This document shows positions 11,772 through 23,012 of a DNA stretch of 64,000 bases, one piece after another (within the stretch, counting starts at the first letter, position 1; each line of letters begins with the position of its first letter). The DNA comes from Pampus argenteus. Its lineage: Eukaryota > Chordata > Actinopteri > Scombriformes > Stromateidae. The stretch lies in the NCBI GenBank assembly GCA_036937835.1, contig CM072873.1, positions 14,062,001 to 14,126,000 of the forward strand. Direction: 5' to 3'. A program made the position numbers and the translations under genes. Under the pieces are notes generated by a model. The model was given only the letters and a program-made list of their open reading frames with translations, was not told the origin of the DNA and did no database searches.

Positions 11772-14710
11772 TTACATCATGACGAGGCCTCTTCGTGCAC
11801 CAAGCACATTCTCTTTCTTCTGCTTCCGCTCCTCAGTGTGTTTTGTTCTTCTTGTCTCCCTTGAATAAGATATAAAAATATCCATAAGTGACTGATGTTT
11901 TAACAGATGATTTCATAGATATTTTGAAATGAATTTTAGACATACCTTGTCTCGACTTGGTGCTGTTTGTAACTTTTCTGACGAGAGTCTGAGATCAGCG
12001 ACTTGTTTTCTTTGGCCTCTTCAAATGGCTTAAGTTTACCTAATAATAAGAATAAGAATAAAAAGAAAAATGAAGAAGATGATCAGGTTACTTGTACATA
12101 AATACTGGTGCTGCAGTATACTGCAGTGAATCATGGAGACCGACATTGGGTTTGTACCTGTATGAGGCTTGTAGGTGAGGGGACGAGACAGACTCGCCTT
12201 CAGATCAAAGTTAGGCTTCTTTTGTGTTCCAGGGGTTGTGATAGTGCTTGTGTTGCCAGTAAAAACAAACGGCCCTTTGGAATTAAAAAAAATAAATCTA
12301 TAATCTCAGTCCATCCATACCTATAGGCAAGTTCAAATGTAACAAATTAAATTAAATGGTACCTGGAGTCTTTGCAGCAGAAAAAGTTGAAGTCTTGACA
12401 TAGTTTGACTTTACTCCATCTCCAGTCTGTTTTTGTGGGGTACTTGTGGATACACAGAACGACATGCGTCCTGGTGTTTTCACCAAGGGCTTCTTATGCT
12501 CATTGCTTTGAGTGGCTTCAGAGAACCTGCAACCAAACACAATAAGTTGTTGCATTATACAGAATTAAGACAACACATATAATGTATTTAATGCTTAACA
12601 CCTGAGAGATTACTCCAAGAATGCCATGGATACGATTTTGTTGATGAACAAAAAGAGGCTTAGAAGCTCTAAACTTAGCAATGGCTCATTACTCGACTGC
12701 TGAATTGCATGTTTATCCCAGCAGGAAGAAAAACTCACCTAACATTGATCCTGCGAGTGGAAAGGACAGATGGTCTAAATGGAGCATCTTCCTTCCCTGC
12801 CGGTTTATTCAGGAGAGTTTTACTTGCCGAGAGTAAAGTGACGCTGTGTTTGCCATCAGCTGGTCTCTTATCCAGTGGAGCAGGGCTGAACATGGAAGCA
12901 CGACTTGCATTTGCATTCTGTAGAAAATATACATGTAAGTTATCACCTTCACTGCACTCTGGAAATAGCCAATATACTGTACAGTTTGTACAATTATGAA
13001 TGTACAACATGTGAGACTCACTGCTTGAGTTCCATCAACTTGATGCAGTTTCTTTTCATCAGAAAGCATCTAAAAAAATCAAAAGTGAAATATAAATAAA
13101 TAAATATTATAATTTGAAATTTTCTGAATTCATTCAGCCAACCAGGACTACCTAGAAGATGTACCTTCACTTTTTTAGTTTTGTAGGTCTCCATCTGCTT
13201 GGTCTTCCGATTGACATATGAGTCAATGGACTCCATCTTGTTAAAATGCGCCTCATGGAGTTTTTTGAAGTCTGCAAGGCACATAATTTACAATAATTTA
13301 TAATTTACAAAAATCATTTTAAGACTTTGTGGATGGTTCTGATACAGTTTTTTTTTGCCAAGAGGAACTTACTAGGAGTGACTGGCTTCAACAAAGCCTT
13401 CTTCTTCTGGAGCCGTTCATAGCGAGGAATTTTACCACCTATGGCAACCTTTGGTGCATTTCCTGGACAGACATTTAAAATGTGTAAAAAATAAAAAGGA
13501 AGAATATTTAATGATCAAGGATCTCTTAAGAAAGACACCAGAAATCAACAATTATAAGATGTCAAACTGTTACTGACCTGTATCACAAGGCACAGGCGCT
13601 TCATCAGGCTGCTGCTTGCTGCTGGTGGCTGCTGTCTCTGTGGGAAGCTCAGTGTCAATTTTTTCAGAGTCCTTGACAGGGGACACTCGTCTCTTTTTAG
13701 CACCCCTAGCACTGCAGGTTGGACTAGCTGCAGAAACTTTAGTGCCACTCTAAAAGAAACAACAATAGTTTAAGGGATCCATCTTGCTGACACCACAACA
13801 GAATATGCCCGTGCATACCGACTATTTATTTTTTATGATGTAGTATACCTTTTCTGCACTGCGTGGTAACTCATCGCACTCAGTCACTGTTATAGTATCA
13901 GAAATCTTTCTCTTGGTCCCATTTCCTTTCCCCCGACGTGTGTTCACAAACACAGAGGTGCTGGAAACATCTTTCTTGCAAGTTGCATCTTTACTTTCCT
14001 GAGCACTGTCTTGTGCCGCATTTTCATCTTCTTGCACAGCAGCAGCATCCTTCTCATGTCCCTGGAAAAGACCACAGCAATACACCGGTAAGCATACATA
14101 TAGACCAAACAGCCATGGTTTAAAATGGATTGTGTGATGAAACTACATCACTGACCAACAAATGAAGTATCTTACCTGTACTTCCTCCTTCTTTTCTTTT
14201 TCATAATGCTGCTTGATTGCTTTCAGGAGTTTATCAGCCTGTTTATGGACAAATAGTGTTAGCTAGTAAGTTATGCCCATATGTACACTGAAATAGGCTT
14301 TCAGATAATCATTCCTCCTGTTCAAACTGGCAATTAATTAAAAGATTCAAATGATTTCAATGTAGGCCAAGTAAAGGGGGCCATAATCCACAGTGTCCAC
14401 AGTTATTTTGTGCATAAAATGTAGTCTGAGTGAATCATATCAGGTGAATATCTGCCACATTTACAGTCCTCTAATAGACAGTATAAACATAAGGAACGAG
14501 TACAGCGAGAACAAATTATTTCAGTGATCATTTGTGCATCTGCTGTTGTGATTAACTGGTACGAACGGTAACGGTAGCGTTAATTTACAGTCACAACATG
14601 CTGCCGTAAATATTTAAACAATGCAGTTTAATTACCTTCACATTGGCTTTAAGTCCGAGCTCTTTCGCGAGGCTTTGTAACTCTGCATATTTCATGGAAT
14701 CCAAATCCAT
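11772..14710 (-). CDS. nusap1: Nucleolar and spindle-associated protein 1
   Basis: NUSAP1 bundles microtubules around chromosomes in mitosis. Twelve exons join in phase: 14636-14710, 14176-14238, 13849-14061, 13578-13749, 13373-13462, 13165-13271, 13022-13069, 12739-12917, 12363-12526, 12158-12274, 11946-12039, 11772-11859. They give 469 residues. Residues 1-40 (MDLDSMKYAELQSLAKELGL) form the N-terminal SAP-like DNA-binding helix pair. The middle is low complexity and basic. Family landmarks are NFKKLHEAHFNKMESIDSYV, LKASLSRPLTYKPHT, and the charged C-terminal helix ending VLGARRGLVMM. A KEN triplet at 419-421 (EEAKENKSL) could be the APC/C degron reported for this family. The start ATG gives the expected MDxDSxKYxELQ beginning. 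The gene shares its promoter with oip5. Confidence 0.95.
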
Positions 14711-15234
14711 GTTGATGCGATAGTTTATTCCGTTTGTTGTAAAGAAAGGAGAACAAACACGTCTTATTCCCCAGTCACGGTAGCTGTACTGTGGCGGGGC
14801 CTGACGGTTAAAAAATAGTCCGATTCAAAACACGAACCTAATATTGCTGAGAGCGATTTGATTGGCTCCTAGGTGTGCGCGTAAGTGTCGCAGCCAATCA
14901 GAGCGAAGATGGATTTTTTTACCGTCAACATAGATTATGACATAAAACGTCTGTCTCTTTTAACGTCTCGTTTGAATTTAACCTAGCGATATAGATATAT
15001 TAGGCACAAATTTAGTTATGATTCACGTATTTTCATCATGTTAAGGGAACAGTATAAAGTCTATCTGCATTTCTCACGCTGTTCCACACGGTGGCAGTGT
15101 TAAATCGAGGAAAACCTTATAGCACGCCGAACAAAACAGAAAAAAAGAGACAACATCCTTCTCTGTGTCGAGCTGTTTCTGAGTTTAAATTCTCAAGCGG
15201 GACTGCCAGCTAGGCTCTGTAACACTTCATTGAC
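14711..15234. promoter_or_regulatory. Bidirectional nusap1/oip5 promoter with paired CCAAT and CHR motifs
   Basis: The two start codons are 524 bases apart and face away from each other. Facing nusap1 are an inverted CCAAT (attgg, 14861-14865) and an inverted CHR (ttcaaa, 14824-14829). Facing oip5 are CCAAT (14894-14898) and CHR TTTGAA (14971-14976). CCAAT plus CHR is the NF-Y and DREAM/MMB arrangement known from G2/M genes, and both products act around mitosis. That the motifs function here is inference. Confidence 0.6.
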
Positions 15235-16999
15235 ATGGAATTTAACGAGAGTCTCTTAACGCAACGTGTGAGCGATGTAAAGCTGCCCGTAGCCGGTAAA
15301 CGCAAACAGTGGGTGACTTTCCACTGCGAGCGATGCAAAACAGTTCTGGGAGACTCCCTCGACGTTTGTGGGGAGGTCAAATGCATGGACTCCATCATGT
15401 GTATGAGTAAGTTCTCATTCATAATTGTTGACAGACTATAAGTATAGAAAATAATGCATGAGTTGAGTGTTGAAGATATTGAACATGAGCTCATGTTTAC
15501 CTGTTGTGTGCTTCTGTAGTGTACAGCGGTCTAATAGTGAACCAGTTGTGTTTATGGTGGCCCTGAGGTGCAAAACACACAATTAAGGCTGCAACTAACG
15601 ATTATTTTCATTATTGATTAACCGATTATTCGTTTGTGTTTGTTTTATCCCGATCAATACTCATAGATATTACATTTCCTATAATAGAATACTAAACAAA
15701 CATATTATATTTATTATACATTTAAGAGATAATGAGATTTTTTTGACATTGCTGTTTGCTCTTCAGAAGTAACCAATGATGTGGTCATCAGTGGTGAGTT
15801 GGAATCAGGACATAAAGGGGAAACTGCTAATTGGTGAGTGAGTGCAACACTTGTGGATAAAATATTATGTTCTTGTAGAGAAAGTTGTCTTCAATCCTCA
15901 GGTGACACCCACATATAAGGTGCAAACAATAAACATGCATATAATATAACAATAATGCAACATCAGAGTTGTGTTTAAAATATCAAAATGATTATCTAAA
16001 GGGCAACAGGTGTGACCAGGCAATACTGGGAATAATGAAAAGCTCCTGATGAATGAAATGACCAGGATCTGTGCCAGTGTCGTATTTGTTGTCACTGCTC
16101 TTGTTTACTTTCAGCATCTACAGCTCTCTGAAATGTCGCAGCTGCGGCTGTGCTGTAGGGAAAGTCATTCACTCAGCACCTTTGCGGTTGGCCGTGATTC
16201 GCTCCACTTTTCTCCTCCATAAAGCAAACATCAGTTGGTAAGCCCTGCTACCACTGCTGAACACACAAACATGTTGACTTCATGTGTACAGGTGTACTGT
16301 TGTCTGGAGAGGCAAAAATCACAAATAAGCAAGTGCTGAATGAGTTTAGTGCTTGGATAGACTTTTTTTTAACACAGCAAAATTCACATAATATTTAGAT
16401 GTGCATTTTGAGAAATGCTGTTAAATAAATCACGCTATGCATTTCCATTCCCTGTTTTCCTGTGCAGTTACATCCTCAACAGCAGCTCAATGGTGAAAGC
16501 ATCCACACTTACATTTGACCTAAAGCCTCTCAGGGAAAGCATCAACGAGGTGAGACAGAAAAAATGTGATTAACTTGATTCGTGTATATTTCTAATGATA
16601 CTGTGTTTATTCTGATGACCATGATTAAGACTTGTATGTACAGCCGAAGTGCTTCATTTAATTCTCATAGTTATGATGAGAGTACTATTTTGACATGATT
16701 TATGATTCCTTGATGATGATGTGACCGGTTTTATACAACTAATTAAATGTTTGTAGATGATGAGTCTTAAGACTAATTTTGCCCCATTGAGGAATATAAG
16801 GCCTGAAGACGGCACCAGCAGGCAACTTGCTTTTTAATGTATTCTTCTAGATGTTTACCTACGTGTTAACTGAAAACACAAATCTCTTCTTCCCTTCCCG
16901 CTGCAGGTGAAACGGCAGTGTAAAGCACAGTTTGATCAGATGACGTGCATTAAGAGTAGACTGGCTGACATGAGTATTGCAAGTGAATCGGACAAGTAG
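15235..16999 (+). CDS. oip5: Opa-interacting protein 5 / Mis18-beta
   Basis: OIP5 (Mis18-beta) pairs with Mis18-alpha to license CENP-A loading at centromeres after mitosis. Five exons join in phase: 15235-15406, 15767-15833, 16115-16237, 16468-16549, 16907-16999, giving 178 residues. The Mis18/yippee-type domain has the two zinc-binding pairs expected: C31/C34 (FHCERCKTVLGDS) and C87/C90 (LKCRSCGCAVG). The C-terminal part (LRESINEVKRQCKAQFDQM) looks like the coiled-coil that joins the Mis18 subunits. The protein is shorter than human OIP5 (229) because it lacks the poorly conserved N-terminal extension. An AATAAA lies at 17099-17104, 100 bases past the stop. Confidence 0.92.
15584..15640 (+). 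repeat. Dispersed teleost repeat, GCTGCAAC-ended family, 5' end only
   Basis: In oip5 intron 1 the sequence aaggctgcaactaacgatta followed by ttttcattattgattaacc is the intact head of the family also present at 255, 36,530 and 48,466. The rest of the element is missing or diverged. Confidence 0.7.
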
Positions 17000-17098
17000 C
17001 GTGTATATGCAAGTGTACTGTCCAGGGAACAGTTTCCTCCAATCAGCTCCCTCTTATAGACAAATCTGTGATTTGTATTTTTTTTTTTCTGTGTTTTC

Positions 17099-17104
17099 AA
17101 TAAA
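17099..17104 (+). terminator. oip5 polyadenylation signal
   Basis: AATAAA lies 100 bases after the oip5 stop codon and is followed by TG/T-rich sequence. Confidence 0.7.
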
Positions 17105-17790
17105 TCGGTTTTTGCTGTCTTGGTCTTATTTTGTTTTGATCAGTCTCTGCAGATGCATTGTGGATACTACTGTGGTGCAGTAAAAATCTTATTCCTTTTA
17201 GTTTGTGGACTGGATTTGAGACCATCTCCACTTTCATGTCTGTCTTTAAGTATGGAACTAAAGTAGAGAGACAGTTAGCCTAGCTTAGCATAAAGACTGG
17301 ACCGCAGCTTCTGTGCAGCTCTAGTGTCAACCTTGGTTACAGCACATAACTCCGCCTGAAACCACAGTTTTTACATTCCTATTTATGTAGAGATCAAACA
17401 AGTTACAATGGGTTTAATAGGGAGCTCCGGAGGTGCTAGGCTAACTGTTTCTCTAGTCTTTTTGTTAGGCTAGGCTAATCACCTCCTGGCCTCAGTTCTG
17501 TCTGACATGATTGATTGATATTCTCATGTTCACTAGCTATTTGAATAAATAAAAACATGTTGCTCCACCGTTGTTGTGCCACCGTCCTTGCACACTTTAT
17601 ATTTTTTGCTCCATTAGTAGTGCCAATGTTGTCTCCCCATTTTTTTATTTAATTTAATGAACAATATTGCCTCGCTCAGCTGCTAGTGAGATCATAAACT
17701 TTTCCATTTATTCCTTCAATTATACTTTACAATATGTAGTTCTATAATGACATTTAAACTAGAAGTAAACATCAACACCCAGTCGTCTTA
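17105..17790. other. Convergent spacer between oip5 and cyrano, with a dispersed repeat
   Basis: No exon is seen. From about 17235 to 17480 it holds a common fish repeat, recognisable from gagacagttagcctagctta, gcataaagactgg, and the closing aggctaggctaatcacct. The rest is AT-rich. The two genes meet tail to tail here and, judged by their polyadenylation signals, do not overlap. Confidence 0.6.
17235..17480 (+). repeat. Dispersed teleost repeat ('gttagcctagcttagcataa' family)
   Basis: The block opens with agtagagagacagttagcct and agcttagcataaagactgg, and closes with gctaggctaactgtttctct and gttaggctaggctaatcacc. Its ends are similar inverted tracts. This interspersed fish sequence is recognised from general experience; the family is not named. 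Confidence 0.65.
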
Positions 17791-17807
17791 TTGGCACCAT
17801 GCTGCAT

Positions 17808-17813
17808 TTTATT
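17808..17813 (-). terminator. cyrano polyadenylation signal
   Basis: TTTATT on the plus strand reads AATAAA on the minus strand (gcaataaaatgcagc). It is the last such hexamer before the oip5 3' end and fits a long terminal exon of about 3.4 kb. Confidence 0.55.
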
Positions 17814-19730
17814 GCTGAATTTCTGATACAGATTCTTTTTCTTTTTTTTTTTTTTAAGTTCATACAAAATCAGACAACAGCCTCACACATAATAAGCATG
17901 CCCATTTCCTCCCTCTGGAGTGCATAGTTTCTACACAGTCCACCTCCTCAGTGGAAAAGTTGATCAGTGGAGTAATGTCATTAATCATCGTACCTAAGCT
18001 TTTGTTGTTTTGGTTTTTTTTTTCATGGGAAAAAACGTTGCTCACCGGCGGTACTGCCATTGTCATGTTTGACACTACAGAGAGTGAGAGCACAAACTAC
18101 TCTTACTTCTTTTTTGGTGAGTTTTTTTTTTTTTTTGGGGTTGTTTTTATGACTAGCAGTTAAGTCTGTAAAACCCAAACTGAGGATCAAAAGTACTTTC
18201 AACATGCTGTTGTGCCGAACAAACAACTGTCCCCAACCCTGTCACAGAACATCTGATATAAACATATCAACATCCTAATTACACCCATTCACATTACAAA
18301 GTTGGATTATTGCATGCAATACAAATCATTCATTTTTCTGCTAATTCATGCATATTTTTTTAAACCCATATAGTCATGTTGCTAAACGCCTACTTGCTTA
18401 TAAATTGTGATTATAAATCCCCATAAAAGAGCACTACGGGGGTTTTTAGAACACAGTATTCAAGACAAGGATGGTGGTGATGACGGTGCAAGTCAATACA
18501 TGGAGAGAAAGTGCTTATCAAACAAGTTCGTTCAGTAAGTCCTTTGCAGCCACAGAGTTACTGAAAGTCTATATATTTCTAAAAGGAAGCGGTGGGTTTT
18601 ATAGATGTAAAAATGCTACAAGAATTGGAATTTAATTACCTTATGTACTATAAAGCATCTCTCATGTACCGATTGTTTTGGTGCTGATAAAATACAAGGC
18701 AGGGAAGTCTGTGAAAAATATAAGTATTTAGTTTAATTTGTCAATGTAACAACACCATGATGCTACAGCTGACCTCACGCATACCTTGTTCTACAGGAAG
18801 TAACCAAAACCATAATAATAATAATAATAAGTGATACTGTATTCTAAAGTCAAAAACATTATACGACTCCCAGAAAAAGTGACTAATAGCTACCATAGGC
18901 ATAAAGGGGGCGGGGGAGGGGGGGTCCTTTCCACAAGAGATTACAGAATCCATTTAACACTTACACCCTGGCAATAAACTCATGCATTATTGTTGGTTAT
19001 TGCTTCTAAAACTCTAATCAAATACAATTTTATGGATTAAAATATAATGTTCTAAATCCCAAAACTATGAGGTATTATGTACAATACACATTATGGTGAG
19101 ATCTTAATTCTAGGACTAAAACGCTACGTTGGCTCGCTACCAATCAGATCCAAATCTAAAATTTAAGCACTTTTACTCTTAGTAACGTAACATTTTTCAA
19201 ATATTTTTTTACTACTGTCACATCCGAGACTTGTTTTTCTGGGAGTTTTTTTTTTTTTTTTTTGGTTGTTGCATAATAACTACTTAATTATTTTGATGCT
19301 TGAGAGTGCAGGAATACAATTTTGAACATCTCTCTAGTGTTTTGTTTTTTTTCTTAAGTACATACAGCAGTTCTCTTAGAAAGCACGCACTTATATTAAG
19401 GATATACGCCTACACAAAACTTGAATCGATACTTCAGAATTTTATACCCTGATTGTGTTAATTAGATTTTAATTATGCAATGCAACTTATCTCTACACCC
19501 GAGATATAGAACAAAAGGGAGATCTTGCATTAGTCTAAAATCTGTGTCTAGATATGGTATATTTCAATTTTACATCAATCCATCGCATTTTTTACTGACA
19601 TATTTTTCAGATTTTGAACTAGAAATCAATTTAACTATTCTTCATGAAGCAAGCATCACTACTGGTCATGCATGACAACTATAATGTTGGCACCACAGTC
19701 CCGCTAAATAAGCTAATGCACATGAGTCTA

Positions 19731-19797
19731 TACATATCTTAATGGAAGACATTGGTGATTTTGTTGCTTTCAAACAACTTGTCACTTGTTTATACAA
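19731..19797 (-). promoter_or_regulatory. Cyrano core element with extended miR-7 pairing site
   Basis: On the minus strand the sequence caacaaaatcac, then caat, then gtcttcca pairs with miR-7. The seed complement (gtcttcca) is at 19743-19750, an unpaired centre at 19751-19754, and 12 bases of 3' complement at 19755-19766. Twenty of the 23 miR-7 bases can pair. Extensive 3' pairing with a small central bulge is the known architecture of target-directed microRNA degradation sites. Flanking bases on both sides probably belong to the conserved core; the boundaries given are approximate. Confidence 0.9.
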
Positions 19798-22480
19798 TAT
19801 ACAGTTTGGTCAACAACATGACAGTTAGGATCAAATATTGCACAAATCCCGGAAAAAATCTGATTTTCTTTTATATAAAATAATGTAAAAATGGACCAAG
19901 AAAGAGTTGAATAAATGAGACCAGGGTTTCCTTCAGGTAAGGACAAATTCAAGGTTATAATAGTTTTTTGGAAATAAAGCTGCAATTTCAGCACTTGTAT
20001 CTCTCAATTTACTGGACATATAGAAATGGCAGGTAGAGACAAAACATGATGTTTGACAAACCAAATTCACGGTTTTCTTTTTTGGTATTGTTCATGACAC
20101 AAAAGAGACCATACGGTCAGTTCTGTCACTACCTGGATTTATGAAAAATGTTCTTGTGTCACTTACATGGTTAGAAAAAATAATGGACTAATGAGAGTTC
20201 ATGTTGAGTTGGGAAAAAGAACAAAATGGGAGCAAAGCCTAAAAAAAAAATCCAAAGAGGAAAGACAAAAATGATGTTAAGGAGGAGAAGACAAAGACAC
20301 TGAAGAAGCAAAGGGAGGGTGACTTCATGGAAATAAAAGACAAAACAAGAACATCCTGATAGATGCATAGTAGACAACAGTTGAGTGAGTCTGTGTTTTT
20401 TCTGAACAGAAAGTAAATAACTGTGCTTGTTTTGTGGGCTGCTCTATTCTTTCCTATACAATATAACAATATAACTGCTATGGCGCTTGACAACCATTAG
20501 GTTACTTGTATCGATCACACTCCCTTTCACCCCTGTTGGACTTGTTATAGCAATGAGGTAGTGCAAAAAATAAAACAAAAAAACACCCTATGAGTCTAAT
20601 TTAATCACAGGCCTTGATCTTTGCTACAGTATCTTGTGTCTTTTACTTTATTCCCAGAAGATGGGAGCAGATAAAACTTTGTTGATTATCAAGCTGCTTT
20701 TGATCCAATTACAGTATATGTGGGGATTTTCTTTTGTATTTATTCCTGAAGCATCAGTAACTACATTTACATGAAGCCTTATAAGAATCTCACCCAAATC
20801 TGACTGAAAATATCCACATCGCAGAGACTTTCAGGCAAATATGGCCAACTTAAAGGCTGCAAAGCCAGTGTGGCGCTACACGTAGACGTCGTCAGACTGT
20901 GCATCATGAAGGGCAGACTAGCCCAAAATCTTGGCAGAAGTCTTCACTGATGATCAGGCTGTAGAAACGGGTCAGGACAGGAGGAGATGCTGAGGTGGAG
21001 AGAGGGCCAACGTCCCAGAAACAGCAGAAAGGAGGGCACCACTTGTCCCAAAAGCCGAAAAGAGGTCATCTTCACAAAGATTCTTCATTTTTTTACCTCT
21101 ACAGGTCAGGGTGATGGTGAAAGTGATCCCTCAGTGGTGCTGGGTCTGATATGAAGTGAGACATCCTTCCAGCCTGGTTCAGCTGACTTCTCTACAGGAA
21201 TATCCATCCTACAAAAATAAATAAATAAATAAATAAATCACATTATTTCTATATTATACAGTTGAGTTTTCATTTGTAAATTTGAATATTGACAAGACTA
21301 TATTGATAAGCCTGCCTCTCTAGATCAAGCTTCAATAGAAAGATGAATTTCATTGTTGATGATTTTATTAATCATTTGGTCAAAATGAACCTACAAGTGC
21401 CTATGCCATGGTGCCTAAAGCCCAGTGATGAAGATATTCACTTTACAAACCAAATTCCCTCTTTAAAAACACTGTCCAGAGCTTTATATTAGCTTTAGAT
21501 ACAATTCTAAAGAAAAACTGTTTTGCACAGAAGGAGGCGATCATTTATGTTGATAGTGCAACAGGAAGGAAATCTTTTAATGACTAGTACTGGCAAGAGG
21601 AATAATTACAGCGAGCAAAACCAAAGTTTCAATGTTCATTTAGGCACCTGACTGTTGTTTAAAGACTTGCTGTTATATTTCTTAAATTAAACATATTTGC
21701 ATTATAATATATTCAGGATTTCTTTTAATGGAGAGAAGGAGTAGATGTTATATTAAGAATTCGGTAATTGCACTTTATGTGTAATTGTCCCAAACAGTAT
21801 TTTTATTTATCTTCATACATGTCTGTTGATCTTTAATATAATATATAAACACCCAAGACATTATGACAGGGGTCATTATTTTACAGGAATACGGGGATAT
21901 TCGTTGTTAATGGGTTAAAGTGCCCAAAGTGTTCATTAATGACATAATAAATTCAGGCCCTGATGCTCTGGCTGACTTCCAGCAAAAACAGAGTTTGATT
22001 TTGTAGATACCGGTTTTATAGTCGAAAAAATCACAAAGCGTATTCAATGTTTGACATTATTATACCTCTAAAGTGCATCACTAATATCCAAAATGAGGAA
22101 AAGGTGCAGAGAAACGTGCAAGTTAAAGCTGGTGCATCGCTCTGACATGACAGGAAAAAGCACTGACCTTGGTGGATGGTGGTCCGAAATGATGCAGATA
22201 TTTCCACAGTGGTTTGAGCTGCAGCGGCACACAATGGTAAACAAAGCCAGGACGGGTTTCTTCTTTCTCTCTACGGTGACACATTTACGTCTCCCAAAAC
22301 TGCTCGGTTTGCCGGGTTTATTTCGTGAAAAGGAACCACACCGGACACATAAAAAATAATATACCGAAAAACCTCCAACCACCTTTTTTCCTCCCTCCCG
22401 ACACCCCGGAGAGGGGAGGAGAGGAAAGAAGCTCCCCTCGTCCCTTCCTCTGCACAGTCTCCGCTCTACGCCATTTTCAC

Positions 22481-23012
22481 TCTGTTACGAGGCAACGGAA
22501 GAGTGCGCGATTGAGCGACAGACCTGTCAATCTAAAGTAATTCCCGCCCCGGAAGTTTTTTTTAAACTTATTTTTTTTAACTTTATTTAGAAAAAAAAAA
22601 CATTAAGTGTCACAACTGCACCATCCAGCACTGCATGGAATAAAACAGTTAAATAATAAAAAGTTATTATACATTATGTAATAATTGTATAAGTAGTATA
22701 ATGAAATATGATACAAATAAGTAGAATTATTACATGGTGTGCAATAGAAACATTATACATTGTGCAGATAATTATAGTGTAATTTATAACCAGTTGAGTT
22801 ATTTGTTGTAGGTATGTGAATAATATATGCACATACACACATACGTATAAATATGTGTTTATGTGTATTTATATATAATATTCATTCTATAGATAGGAAT
22901 AAAACCAGTCACAGAAAAAACAAACAAAAAAAAATCATCAAAAACAAAAACAGGCCATCACCAAGCCACAACTACTTCCCAATAAATGACACAAAGCAAA
23001 CATGGCACTTAC
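22481..23012. other. cyrano promoter and AT-rich spacer before chp1
   Basis: An ETS-type site (ccggaagt, 22549-22556) and CG-containing sequence (gagtgcgcgattgagcgac, from 22501) lie just above the presumed cyrano start. From 22560 to 23010 the DNA is AT-rich with simple (TA)-type tracts and no open exon. Transcription start is inferred only. Confidence 0.45.

Larger units (their letters stand above)
17790..22480 (-). ncRNA. oip5-as1: Long non-coding RNA cyrano (oip5-as1)
   Basis: Cyrano is a vertebrate lncRNA that triggers target-directed decay of miR-7. Four things support it here. First, a near-complete miR-7 complement on the minus strand at 19743-19766, with seed match and long 3' pairing around a short central mismatch, as in other vertebrate cyrano RNAs. 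Second, its place between chp1 and oip5, tail to tail with oip5, as in human. Third, a plausible two-exon structure: first exon from about 22480 down to 22168 with donor aag|gtcagtg, then a long last exon from 21208 (acceptor tttttgtag|gatgg). Fourth, an AATAAA on the minus strand at 17808-17813. No conserved long ORF is present; the longest frames are short and unlike any family. The exact 5' end and possible extra exons are not known. Confidence 0.9.

Noticed and set aside
20171..20493. Short hydrophobic minus-strand frames inside the cyrano terminal exon
   Set aside because: Low-complexity Phe/Leu-rich translations of A/T-rich RNA. No conserved start context or family match was recognised, consistent with non-coding RNA.
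22093..22540. Plus-strand frames of 88 and 71 residues across the cyrano first exon
   Set aside because: No family recognised, no splice structure and no conservation expected. They lie antisense to the lncRNA exon and promoter.
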